The position numbers and the translations under genes were made by a program. A stretch of DNA of 64,000 nucleotides from VRUE01 sp963780815 (GTDB lineage: Bacteria; Actinomycetota; Thermoleophilia; Solirubrobacterales; 70-9), in assembly GCA_963780815.1 (NCBI GenBank), contig CAWADG010000005.1, forward strand, positions 1 through 64,000. The letters run 5' to 3'. This document shows, in pieces, positions 41,361 through 49,533 of the stretch. The notes below the pieces were generated by a model. The model was not told the DNA's origin, did no database searches, and worked only from the letters and a program-made list of their open reading frames with translations. The stretch's first letter is position 1. Every line of letters begins with the position of its first letter.

Positions 41361-41414
41361 ATTCTACCAATTAACAACTCTTCAATTGTAAAACTGATAA
41401 ATTGTGAATTGGTA
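41361..41414. promoter_or_regulatory. AT-rich operator between the ArsR gene and the sulfur-related operon
   Basis: TACCAATT (41365-41372) and AATTGGTA (41407-41414) form a perfect inverted repeat around a second AATT-rich core (CAATTG near 41383). The stretch is about 75 percent A+T in a region otherwise near 70 percent G+C. It sits within 10-30 bases of both divergent start regions, where an ArsR dimer would block both promoters. Confidence 0.55.
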
Positions 41415-41441
41415 AAAGGAATCACTCGTCAGGAGGCCAGG

Positions 41442-41732
41442 ATGTCCGACACTTCACTCGCGCAGCGTCCAGCCAAGGTAGCGAGCGCCGGCGACGACGG
41501 CTCACAGCGGATACGGGGGAGGGGATGGCCGCTCGAGCGGGCCCTCTTCGTCCTCGCCGGGACGATGACCGGGCTGAGCGCGTTCCTGGCTGCCCTCGTC
41601 AGCCCCTGGTTCCTCCTACTGACCGGATTCGTTGCCGTCAACCAGTTGCTCTTCGCCGCCGTTGATGACTGCCCGGCCTCGCTCATCCTCCGGCACGGGT
41701 TCGGCCTCAGGCGGGCATCGGAGTGCAGATGA
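41442..41732 (+). CDS. DUF2892-like small membrane protein
   Basis: A 96-aa protein from ATG 41442 (AGGAGG five bases upstream). After a soluble 28-residue head come two membrane helices (ALFVLAGTMTGLSAFLAALV and WFLLLTGFVAVNQLLFAAV) and the motif DDCPASLIL, as in the C-terminal membrane part of YgaP-type rhodanese proteins (DUF2892). These are often found with ArsR regulators and sulfur or persulfide genes. Its stop overlaps the MMPL start (ATGA). Confidence 0.78.
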   Translation: MSDTSLAQRPAKVASAGDDGSQRIRGRGWPLERALFVLAGTMTGLSAFLAALVSPWFLLLTGFVAVNQLLFAAVDDCPASLILRHGFGLRRASECR

Positions 41733-43900
41733 GCTCGCCGGGTGCGATCGGGAGGCTCGGCCGCTATGCGGCCACCCACCGCCGTCGGGTCTTCGTCACC
41801 TGGGCGATCGTCGCCGTTGGGCTCGGCTTCCTCGCGCCGCGTGTCGAGACCGCCCTCTCGGGCGCCGGCTGGCAGGCCAACGGCTCGGACTCGGTACAGG
41901 TGCGGGAACGGATCGAACGCGAATTCAGCGGCGCCGACTCCTACGCGCTTCAGGTCGCCGTCCACTCTCAAGACCTGACGGTCTCCAACCCCCCCTTCCA
42001 GCGTACGGTCGCGAAGGTCGAGCGGACGCTGGCCGCAGACCCGGCGGTCCGGGCGGTCGTCCGACCCGCTCCGAGGACCTCGATCTCGAGTGACGGCCAT
42101 GTCGCGATCGTCGTCGGCACCGCGGCAGAGGGCCCGAACGGGATGGTCGCCGCCGCCGACCACCTCAAGGGCAGGCTCGCGGGCCTCGCCGCGCCGGGGG
42201 TCGCGGCGAACCTCACCGGAGCCGCGGGCATGTGGTCGGACTTCAACGAAGCCAACCGCGACGCGATGCTCCGTTCGGAGCTCTTCTCCTGGCCGGTGAC
42301 GCTGGCGATCCTCGTCCTCGCCTTCGGCTCCCTGGTCGCCGCCGGGTTGCCGCTGATGCTGACGATCGTCGGGTTGATCGCCTCGGCGGGGCTGCTCTAC
42401 CTCGGCACTCTGATTTCGCCGATCTCGATCTGGGCGATGAACTTCGCGCTGATGTTCGCGCTCGCGCTCGGCATCGACTACGCGCTGTTCATCGTGATGC
42501 GCTTTCGCAACTCCCTCTACGGCCAGGGCGAGCGTCCGGTCGAGGCCGTCGCGGAGACGATGGACACGGCCGGCAAGGCGGTGCTCTTCTCCGCGCTCAC
42601 GGTCGTCGTCTCGCTGGCTGCGGTGATGCTGGTGCCGAGCCCAGCCTTTCGCTCTGTGTCCCTCGGGATCATGGTCTCGGTGCTCTTCGTCCTCGCCGCG
42701 ACGCTGACGCTGCTCCCCGCGGTGCTGGCGAAGCTGGGAAGCCGGGTCGACCGGCTGGCGCTTCCCTGGGCGCACGGGGGGGACCACCGCTCGCCCCGCT
42801 TCGCCCGTTGGGCCGAACTGCTCTGGCGCCGGCCGGTGCTCTTCGGCGGCCTCGCCCTGATCGTCCTCCTCGGGTTGGCGTCGCCGATCGTCGGCCTCCG
42901 GACCGGCATGCCATCGATCAAGGTCGTCCCTCAGGGTGATAGCTCGCGAGTCGGCTACCGGGCGATCAGCGCCGCCTTCGGGCCAGGAGCTCCGGGCACG
43001 ATGCAGATCGTCGTGCCTACTGCCGAAGCCCGCGCTGCCACCGCCGCTTTGGGCTCGGACGCGGGTGTCGCCGCGGTGACCCGGCCCCGCCCCGGCTCGG
43101 GTCCGGCGGTGCTGATCGAAGCGGTCCCCACGGCCGGGCCGTCGACCCCGGCCTTCAACGACACCGTCGACCGGGTTCGGACGAGCCTGCCGAAGGCGGC
43201 GCTGGTCGGGGGCCCGGCAGTCGAAAACCACGACCTCGAAGCCGCCCTCGCCGCCAAGACGCCGCTCGTGATCGGCGTCGTGCTGGGGCTCGGCTTCCTG
43301 CTCCTGCTTGTCGCGTTCCAGGCCCCCCTCGCCGCGGCGATCGGGGTCCTGGCCAACCTGCTCTCGACCGGCGCGGCCTTCGGCGTCGCAAAGCTGATCT
43401 TCCAGGATGGCCACCTGAGCGGACTGCTCGGCTTCGAATCGCAGGGCTTCCTCGACGCCTGGGGCCCCGTCTTCTTCTTCGCGATGATCTTCGCGATCGC
43501 GATGGACTACACGGTCTTCCTGCTGTCCTCGGCGCGCGAGCACTGGGAAGATTCGGGTGACCCCAGGGAGGCGATGATCGGCGGCCTCGCCCACTCGGGC
43601 CGGGTGATCCTCGCGGCGGGGGCGGTGATGGTCGCCGTCTTCTTCACCTTCGCCCTCTCCGGCCCGTTGCCGCCAAAGGAGATGGGCGCGATCCTCGGAA
43701 TCGCGGTCCTGCTCGACACCTTCCTGGTCCGGCTGCTGCTGTTGCCGGTCTTCCTGCGCCTCAGCGGTCGCGCGGCGTGGTACCTGCCGGGCTGGCTCGA
43801 CCGTGTCCTGCCCGACGTGCGCTTCGGCCACGGGCCGAAGCCGCCGCCCCTCCGCGTCGTCGAGGAGCGGGAGCCGGTCGGGGCCGGCGGGGCGCGGTAA
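41729..43900 (+). CDS. MMPL/RND-family transporter
   Basis: A 723-aa protein with two repeats, each of one helix, a large extracellular loop and five helices. Family motifs are ALGIDYALFIVMRFRN and AIAMDYTVFLLSSAREHWEDSGDP with the conserved Asp-Tyr pairs for proton coupling. MMPL proteins export lipids or drugs across the actinobacterial membrane. It is translationally coupled to the DUF2892 gene and under the same likely ArsR control. Its link to the sulfur genes downstream (66-base gap) is by position only. Confidence 0.9.
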   Translation: MSSPGAIGRLGRYAATHRRRVFVTWAIVAVGLGFLAPRVETALSGAGWQANGSDSVQVRERIEREFSGADSYALQVAVHSQDLTVSNPPFQRTVAKVERTLAADPAVRAVVRPAPRTSISSDGHVAIVVGTAAEGPNGMVAAADHLKGRLAGLAAPGVAANLTGAAGMWSDFNEANRDAMLRSELFSWPVTLAILVLAFGSLVAAGLPLMLTIVGLIASAGLLYLGTLISPISIWAMNFALMFALALGIDYALFIVMRFRNSLYGQGERPVEAVAETMDTAGKAVLFSALTVVVSLAAVMLVPSPAFRSVSLGIMVSVLFVLAATLTLLPAVLAKLGSRVDRLALPWAHGGDHRSPRFARWAELLWRRPVLFGGLALIVLLGLASPIVGLRTGMPSIKVVPQGDSSRVGYRAISAAFGPGAPGTMQIVVPTAEARAATAALGSDAGVAAVTRPRPGSGPAVLIEAVPTAGPSTPAFNDTVDRVRTSLPKAALVGGPAVENHDLEAALAAKTPLVIGVVLGLGFLLLLVAFQAPLAAAIGVLANLLSTGAAFGVAKLIFQDGHLSGLLGFESQGFLDAWGPVFFFAMIFAIAMDYTVFLLSSAREHWEDSGDPREAMIGGLAHSGRVILAAGAVMVAVFFTFALSGPLPPKEMGAILGIAVLLDTFLVRLLLLPVFLRLSGRAAWYLPGWLDRVLPDVRFGHGPKPPPLRVVEEREPVGAGGAR

Positions 43901-43966
43901 GCCCGCGGGAACACTGCGGCTTTTCGCGGATGCCGAGCGGGCCGTGGCGTCGCATGCTTTCGGTGC

Positions 43967-45226
43967 ATGAAGCGGATCGCAATCATCGGAGGGGGCACAG
44001 GCGGCACCCTCGTCGCCAACCGGCTCCGCAGGCAGCATCCGGAGGAGGAGGTCGAGATCGTCGTCGTCGACCGCGACGACCGCCACATCTACCAGCCGGG
44101 CCTGCTCTTCGTGCCGTTCGGCATCGACAAGCCGGAGGGCATCGTCCGCTCACGCCGCGCCCAGCTCCGTGACGGGGTCGAGTTCCGTCTGGCCGAGGTC
44201 GATCGGATCGACACCGCGGCCGACGCCGTTCGGCTCGCCGACGGCGACAGCCTCGAGTACGACGCGCTGGTCGTCGCCAGCGGCGCCTCGCTGCTGCATG
44301 AGGAGACCGAGGGACTGCGGGGTGCCGGCTGGGGCGAGAGCGTCTTTTCCTTCTACTCGGTCGAGGACGCGACGGCGCTGCGTGACGCCCTCGCGGAGTT
44401 CGATCGCGGCCACCTCGTCGTCAACCTGATCGACATGCCGATCAAATGCCCTGTCGCGCCGCTCGAGTTCTGCTTTCTCGCCGATTGGTTCCTGCGCGAG
44501 CAGGGGGTTCGCGATCGGGTCGATATCAGCTACGTGACCCCGCTCGACGCCGCCTTCACCAAGCCGGTCGCGGCCGAGCACCTGGCCGGGATGCTCTCGG
44601 AGCGGGAGATCCGGCTGGAGCCGGAGTTTGCGACCGGCCGCGTCGACGGCGGCGGGGGCAGGCTGATCAGCTGGGACGAGCGCGAGGTCCCGTTCGACCT
44701 CGCGGTGGTCGTGCCGCTCCACGGCGGCTCCTCCTTCGTCGCCCGTTCGCCCGGCCTCGGCGACGATCTCGGATTCGTCGCGGTCGACATCCACACCCTC
44801 CAGAGCAAGGTCGCCCCGAACGTCTTCGCGATCGGCGACGCCGCCAGCCTGCCGACCTCGAAGGCCGGCTCGGCGACCCATTTCGAGGCCGAGGCGCTAT
44901 GCGCGAACGTCGCTCGTTTTCTGGCCGGAGAAGAGCTGCAAGGCAGCTATGACGGGCACGTCAACTGCTTCATCGAGAGTGGCTTTCACAGAGCGCTCCT
45001 GATCGACTTCAACTACGAGGTCGAGCCGCATCCCGGCCGCTACCCGGGGGCACATCTGGGACCGCTGCAGCTCCTGCGCGAGTCTCGGCTCAACCACCTC
45101 GGCAAGCTCGCCTTCGAGCCGCTCTACTGGCACATGCTGTTGCCGGGGCGCGAGATTCCCGGTGTCGGCGCAGAGATGTCGATGGCCGGCAAGCAGGCGG
45201 TCTCGAACGAGGGAGGAAACCCGTGA
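43967..45226 (+). CDS. Sulfide:quinone reductase-like flavoprotein
   Basis: A 419-aa protein with FAD motif IAIIGGGTGGTLVANRL at residues 4-20, the SQR-like segment YQPGLLFVPFG, the cysteine-bearing stretch MPIKCPVAPLEFCF and the FAD motif NVFAIGDAASLPTSKAGS. The C-terminus has a HMLLPG hydrophobic membrane-contact segment. SQRs oxidise sulfide and pass electrons to quinone; here the Cys pattern is only partly that of true SQR, so an SQR-family enzyme for another sulfur or thiol substrate is possible. The stop overlaps the TusE-like gene (GTGA). Confidence 0.82.
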   Translation: MKRIAIIGGGTGGTLVANRLRRQHPEEEVEIVVVDRDDRHIYQPGLLFVPFGIDKPEGIVRSRRAQLRDGVEFRLAEVDRIDTAADAVRLADGDSLEYDALVVASGASLLHEETEGLRGAGWGESVFSFYSVEDATALRDALAEFDRGHLVVNLIDMPIKCPVAPLEFCFLADWFLREQGVRDRVDISYVTPLDAAFTKPVAAEHLAGMLSEREIRLEPEFATGRVDGGGGRLISWDEREVPFDLAVVVPLHGGSSFVARSPGLGDDLGFVAVDIHTLQSKVAPNVFAIGDAASLPTSKAGSATHFEAEALCANVARFLAGEELQGSYDGHVNCFIESGFHRALLIDFNYEVEPHPGRYPGAHLGPLQLLRESRLNHLGKLAFEPLYWHMLLPGREIPGVGAEMSMAGKQAVSNEGGNP

Positions 45227-45540
45227 GCACGATGACCTACGCCGGCACCTCGGTCGACGTCGACGCCGAGGGCTTCATGACGGATTCGACGCAGTGGAAC
45301 GAGCAGGTCGCCGCGGCGATTGCCGCCGAAGCGGGGATCGGGGAGCTGACCGACCGACACTGGCTGGTCGTCAACTTCATGCGGAAGACATATCTCGAGT
45401 CGGGCTCGGCGCCATCGATCCGCACGCTCGGCAAGGCGTCGGGAGTGCCGATCAAGGAGCTCTACCCGCTGTTCCCGAAAGGGCCGGCCAAGCTCGCCGC
45501 GAAGGTCGCCGGCATCCCGAAGCCGCGCGGCTGCATCTAG
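45223..45540 (+). CDS. TusE/DsrC-family sulfur-carrier protein
   Basis: A 105-aa protein with the family pattern QWNEQVAAAIAAEAGIGELTDRHWLVVNFMRKTYLE, RTLGKASGVPIKELYPLFPKGP and the C-terminal arm KVAGIPKPRGCI. The penultimate Cys104 (the active CysA) is present. The second cysteine of true DsrC, about eleven residues earlier, is an alanine, so it is TusE-like. It would carry a persulfide on Cys104. GTG 45223 overlaps the SQR-like stop. Confidence 0.9.
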   Translation: MSTMTYAGTSVDVDAEGFMTDSTQWNEQVAAAIAAEAGIGELTDRHWLVVNFMRKTYLESGSAPSIRTLGKASGVPIKELYPLFPKGPAKLAAKVAGIPKPRGCI

Positions 45541-45548
45541 GAGGAACG

Positions 45549-46040
45549 ATGAGCACACAATCGAATGGAAGAGCCCCCGAGCCGATCGAGAAGGTTTCGA
45601 TCATCGTCTCCAAGGGCTCGCTCGAGGGCGTCTACCCGGGTCTGATCATGGCCAACGGCGCTCGCATGGAGGGCATCGAGGCGAATCTCTTCTTCACCTT
45701 CTTCGGCCTCGACGCGGTCAGCAGGGCGAAGCATGAGCACGTCAAGGTCGCGACGGTCGGAAATCCCGGTCTCCACCTTGCAACCTGGGCGGGCGGCATT
45801 CCCGGGGTCTCTGCTCTCGTCACCCACAAACTCGCCCAGGAGATGGAGAAGCTCGACATCCCGCCGATCCCGGAGTTCGTCGAGATGATCGCCGAATCCG
45901 GCGCCGGCCTCTACGCCTGCAAGGCATCCGTCGACCTCTTCGGCCTGACGAGGGAGGACTTCGTTCCCGAGGTCGAGGACGTGATCACGGTCGGCGAGTT
46001 CTACGGCCTCGCGGCCGGCGGGCAGATCATCTTCACCTAG
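45549..46040 (+). CDS. DsrE-family sulfurtransferase-like protein
   Basis: A 163-aa protein from ATG 45549 (GGAGGAA upstream). Family features are EKVSIIVSKGSLEGVYPGLIMANGA, EANLFFTFFGLDAV and the active-site cysteine in GAGLYACKASVDLFGL. It matches the DsrE/DsrF-like fold that passes sulfur to TusE/DsrC proteins. As the last gene of the SQR-TusE-DsrE row it completes a sulfur-relay set. Confidence 0.88.
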   Translation: MSTQSNGRAPEPIEKVSIIVSKGSLEGVYPGLIMANGARMEGIEANLFFTFFGLDAVSRAKHEHVKVATVGNPGLHLATWAGGIPGVSALVTHKLAQEMEKLDIPPIPEFVEMIAESGAGLYACKASVDLFGLTREDFVPEVEDVITVGEFYGLAAGGQIIFT

Positions 46041-46059
46041 GCACCGCGCTTGCGTTCGA

Positions 46060-46685
46060 TCACTTGCCGAGCAGGGCGCAGACCGCCGTGACCTGAACGG
46101 TCCGGAGCTGAGCGAGGAGCTTGCCGCTCGGGGCTTCGATGTTGAGGGAGGTGGTGACGCTCTTCCTTCCGTCGGCGGTGGCGGCGACCCACTGCGCGTA
46201 GCCCGGGAAGGTGCCGGTGTGGCCGTAGACGGTGCCGCACCTGGTCCTGTAGCGGAAGAGCGCGAGGCCGGCGGAGTTCTTGCCCGGGCCGGGGGAACCG
46301 ATTCCCCGCCCGGGACGAACTGCATCTGCTGGATCTGCTCGGCGCGGTCGAAGAACCTGAGGCCGAGGTAGGCACGGATGAAGGTGTTGAGGTCCTTCGG
46401 GGTCGAGACGATCCCGCCGGACGCCCAGGCGCCGCTGGGGCTGACGAGGGTCGAGACGTCCTCGGGCTTCTCGCCTGGGGCCGTCGCGTAGCCGTGGATG
46501 AAGGGCCGCGGGATCGCGAGCTTCGTCGCCAGCGCCGTCTCCGGCAGCCGTGCCGGGCCGAAGATGAGCCGCTTCAGCTCGGCGGCAAATGTTTCGCCGC
46601 CGGCCGCTTCGGCGATCAGGCCGATGAGGATGTTGTCGGTGTTGGAGTACTCGTACTGGGAACCGGGTGTGAACACGAGCGGGTC
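46060..46685 (-). pseudogene. Serine hydrolase (beta-lactamase family), 5'-truncated and frameshifted
   Basis: One minus-strand frame reads FTPGSQYEYSNTDNILIGLIAEAAGGETF (with the YSN motif), ASGGIVSTPKDLNTFIRAYL and FVPGGESV. The adjacent frame continues LALFRYRTRCGTVYGHTGTFPGYAQW (the HTG motif) to stop 46060. The shift lies near 46300. The N-terminal part with the SxxK nucleophile is missing, because the gene is cut at about 46687 against the tetR fragment. No activity is expected. Confidence 0.75.
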
Positions 46686-46690
46686 CGGGC

Positions 46691-47233
46691 TTCGCGAGGG
46701 ACGGCGCTGCCGCGACCAGCATCCGCGACGTCGCCGCCGCCGCGGGTGTGTCGCCCGGCCTCGTGCAGCACCACTTTCCGTCGAAGGCAGCGTTGCGCGA
46801 GGCGGTCGATGCACATGTCACCGAGGTGGCCCGTGCCGCGCTCGCGCTGCGCCCGGTCGAGGGCGACGTGGTCGAGGACATCGCCGAGCGCCTCACCGCT
46901 CTCGTCGCCGAGAACTTCGTCGAGCTTCGCTACCTGGGCCGGGGTGTGGCCGAGGGCGACGAGGCGGCGATGGCGATATTCAACACGCTCGTCCGACTCT
47001 GTCGCGATCAGCTCGGGAAGTTCGAGGCGGAAGGGCTGCTGCGGGATGACCTCGATCTCGAGTGGGCCGCCCTCCACACCGTCCTGATCAACCTCGCGAC
47101 GGTGATTCTCGAGCCCGGAGTGAGCCGCCGGCTCCGCCGCCCGTTCCTCGACGATCACGAGGTCGAGCGTTGGAAGCAGGCCACGACGGCGCTGTTCGTG
47201 TCCGGCGAGATCCGCGACCGCGGTCGGGGCTAG
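46691..47233 (+). pseudogene. TetR-family regulator, 5'-truncated
   Basis: The frame gives FARDGAAATSIRDVAAAAGVSPGLVQHHFPSK, which is the TetR helix-turn-helix without its first helix, followed by a complete ligand-binding domain to stop 47233. The first usable start is GTG 46748, already inside the recognition helix. It begins where the oppositely oriented serine hydrolase loses its 5' end, so one deletion removed both promoters and start codons. The stop codon overlaps that of the converging small membrane gene. Confidence 0.7.
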
Positions 47234-47463
47234 CGCCGGAGGCGATGGCGACGCCTGTGCATTGCCGCGAGCAACCGCGCCAGCCTTTCGGCCGCGAACC
47301 AGAGCCCGAGGAGCAGCAGCGAGATCGTCGCCCCGAAGCCGATGACCCCGACCCCGGCGCTGAGGAGCACCACGGTCGCGGTGAGCGCCAGCGCGCTGAG
47401 GACGTCGGCAAGCAGCGCCCGCCGGGCGCGGGCGGCCGGCGAGATGTCCTTCGGCAGCCTCAC
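47230..47463 (-). CDS. Small two-helix membrane protein
   Basis: A 77-aa protein from GTG 47463, overlapping the glycosidase-like stop (GTGA). It has two hydrophobic helices (LLADVLSALALTATVVLLSAG and IGFGATISLLLLGLWFAAERL) and a basic C-terminus (HRRRHRLRR). No family recognised. Coupling suggests a role with the upstream protein. Confidence 0.6.
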   Translation of the reverse strand: MRLPKDISPAARARRALLADVLSALALTATVVLLSAGVGVIGFGATISLLLLGLWFAAERLARLLAAMHRRRHRLRR

Positions 47464-48644
47464 CAGTGCCCGCCCTTGCGCACGTAGGCGGCGAAGAAGT
47501 CACGTTCGTCGGGGGTCAAATACCGTTCCGGCGGCCGGATCATTTCCGGCAAGAGGTTGTTCGGTTCCGCGCCGCCGGGGTGGCGGTAGCTGATGAAGCT
47601 GGTCCAGTCTTCGTTGATGTCGAGCTCGAGCGCGCGGACCGCGCCCGCTCGTCGAAGGATCTTGGCCAGCGATTCGACCGTCTGGGAGTCGGCGGCGGCA
47701 TAGATCAGGTTGCCATTGCGGTCGACCCCCAGCCCCGAGCGCCAGACGCGAATTGCGTTGTTGACCGTTTCACCCCATTCGGGGCCGTCGCTGAGGTTGG
47801 GATTGAGCCTACCTTCGTAGATGATCGGCGGCAGGTTCTGCTTCGCGAACCAGACGTCTGGGGGAGAGCCGGGGCCCGAGTGCCAGCGGACGAGGTTCAC
47901 CCTGCCGTCGCGGTACTCGACGATCGTCGCGACCCCATTGACCATCGCTTCCCTCACCTTGCCGCGGTAGATCAGGCCGGAGTTGGACGTTTCCAGCGGG
48001 AAGCCACCATTGAAGGTGGCGACCAGTCGCTTGCGGAGCGCCGGCGGGACCTGGCCGGTGCCGCGATGTTCGAGCGGTTCGGGTGGCTCGGCAAGGCCGG
48101 GGACGTATTCCAGATGGGTGCGCTTTGCGTCGATCCAGGCGACGCCGGCGACTAGCTGCGGGTATTCGGGGTCGGTGCGGAAGGTCGTCAGCAGTACCGG
48201 CGGGTTCCGGCCGGCGTGCGCCGCCGCCGGCTTCCAGACACCCTCGCTGGGCAGCGCCGGATGGATCAGCGGTCGGACACGCGGAGGTCGGTGGACGGCC
48301 ACGACCTGCCTGCGGCCCCGGCGGGCCGACGGGAGACCGACCCTGGGCAGCGCTCGGAGCGGCGGCCCGCCCTTGGCCGGGGCGTTGATCGTGTAGTACC
48401 AGTTCTCGATTTCGGATACGAGCGAGTTGCCGCCGTTCTGGCGCAGCCACTCGACGCTGGAGACGGCGAGGCCGACGTTGTGCTTTTCGCCCATTGCCGG
48501 CACGTACGAGGTGGCCGCCAGCCCAAAGCAGGTCAGGCTTGCCAGGGCAAGGATCCGCCTGGCTCGACGCCAGGGCGGGATCGGCGCCGGTTGTCGCTCA
48601 CGGCGGCCGGACTGGGCCACCGGGCGATTCTCGCCCCCAAACAT
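47460..48644 (-). CDS. Phosphodiester glycosidase-like (NAGPA/DUF2233) membrane-anchored protein
   Basis: A 394-aa protein with an N-terminal anchor (RRILALASLTCFGLAATSYV). The C-terminal half has NAGPA/DUF2233 features: ATFNGGFPLETSNSGLIYRG, VRWHSGPG, SGLGVDRNGNLIYAAADSQTVESLAKIL and ALELDINEDWTSF. Family members remove GlcNAc caps from phosphate or process cell-wall sugars. Residues about 90-180 are Arg/Pro-rich and not recognised. Confidence 0.75.
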   Translation of the reverse strand: MFGGENRPVAQSGRRERQPAPIPPWRRARRILALASLTCFGLAATSYVPAMGEKHNVGLAVSSVEWLRQNGGNSLVSEIENWYYTINAPAKGGPPLRALPRVGLPSARRGRRQVVAVHRPPRVRPLIHPALPSEGVWKPAAAHAGRNPPVLLTTFRTDPEYPQLVAGVAWIDAKRTHLEYVPGLAEPPEPLEHRGTGQVPPALRKRLVATFNGGFPLETSNSGLIYRGKVREAMVNGVATIVEYRDGRVNLVRWHSGPGSPPDVWFAKQNLPPIIYEGRLNPNLSDGPEWGETVNNAIRVWRSGLGVDRNGNLIYAAADSQTVESLAKILRRAGAVRALELDINEDWTSFISYRHPGGAEPNNLLPEMIRPPERYLTPDERDFFAAYVRKGGHW

Positions 48645-48687
48645 GAAGACCAGATGAGCATCGCGTGCCGAGGGCTAGCCTGTCCTC

Positions 48688-49227
48688 GTGCCTGCCACCG
48701 AGCGGATCGAGGTAGTCCAGGCCGACCTCACGGCGCAGGACCTCGACGCGATCGTCAACGCGGCGAACTCGATGCTCGCGCACGGCGGGGGAGTGGCGGG
48801 CGCGATCGCGAGGGCGGCGGGGCCTGAGCTTCAGTTTGCTTGCGACGAGCTGATCGCCGCCCGCGGGCCGCTCGCGACCGGCGAGGCGGTGGCAACCGAC
48901 TCGTTCGGGCTGCCCGCCGGCAGGGTCATCCACGCGGTCGGGCCGGTCTACGGCCGGCACGGGGGGGAGGAGGCCGAGCTGCTCGCCGCGGCGCACCGCT
49001 CGGCGATCGATCTCGCCGCCGGCCTCGGCCTGCGCTCGGTCGCCTTTCCGGCCATCTCCTGCGGCATCTACGGCTATCCGCTCGAGGAGGCGGCGCCGAT
49101 CGCGATCTCGGCGACGGCCGAGGCCCTGGACGCCCGCGACGTCGCCCTCGTCCGCTTCTGCCTTCTCGGCGAGCGTGAGCTCGAGGCGTTCGAGCGCGCC
49201 CTGGCCGATGCCCGCGAGGAGGGCTGA
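48688..49227 (+). CDS. Macro-domain protein (ADP-ribose binding)
   Basis: A 179-aa single macro domain. Hallmarks are IVNAANSMLAHGGGVAGAIARAAG (ADP-ribose binding and the catalytic Asn), VIHAVGPVYG and FPAISCGIYGYPLEEAA. These proteins hydrolyse O-acetyl-ADP-ribose or remove ADP-ribose from proteins. GTG 48688 is the start. It is divergent from the glycosidase-like gene. Confidence 0.92.
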   Translation: MPATERIEVVQADLTAQDLDAIVNAANSMLAHGGGVAGAIARAAGPELQFACDELIAARGPLATGEAVATDSFGLPAGRVIHAVGPVYGRHGGEEAELLAAAHRSAIDLAAGLGLRSVAFPAISCGIYGYPLEEAAPIAISATAEALDARDVALVRFCLLGERELEAFERALADAREEG

Positions 49228-49310
49228 CCCGCGCGCTGAAGGGTCAGAGTTTCTTTCCCTGTCACATTTACCTCTTAGCGTTGCCCCGGTCAGCGACGAA
49301 GGGAGCGACG

Positions 49311-49533
49311 ATGGGCGGAAATAGGGCAATAACGGCGATGGCGGCTCTGGCCGTTGGTGCGGCAATAGCCTTCGGCGGCTGTGGCGGCGGCGACTCGACC
49401 ACCGGCGGGCGACTCCGCAAACGGCAGCACTCCCGCCAGTCAGGCCTCGAACGGAGCCGCGATGAAGCACGAGGACTCGATGAAGAAGAGCGGGGCCTCG
49501 ATGCACGACGAAGGCTCGATGCACGGGGGCTGA
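49311..49533 (+). pseudogene. Met/His-rich lipoprotein, frameshifted, upstream of CcdA
   Basis: From ATG 49311 (AGGGAG upstream) the first frame encodes a lipoprotein signal with lipobox AFGGC (AITAMAALAVGAAIAFGGC) and GGGDSTTG. From about 49405 the next frame continues as a lipoprotein tail, AGDSANGSTPASQASNGAAM then KHEDSMKKSGASMHDEGSMH and GG, with its stop overlapping the CcdA start (TGATG). One extra base near 49400-49407 breaks it. The repeated Met, His and Asp/Glu suggest a copper or silver ligand string. As written, the first frame instead reads through into CcdA. Confidence 0.6.

Noticed and set aside
49261..49285. ECF41 promoter before the lipoprotein/CcdA pair
   Set aside because: TGTCACA is present at 49260-49266, but the bases after 16 positions are GCCC, not CGTC.
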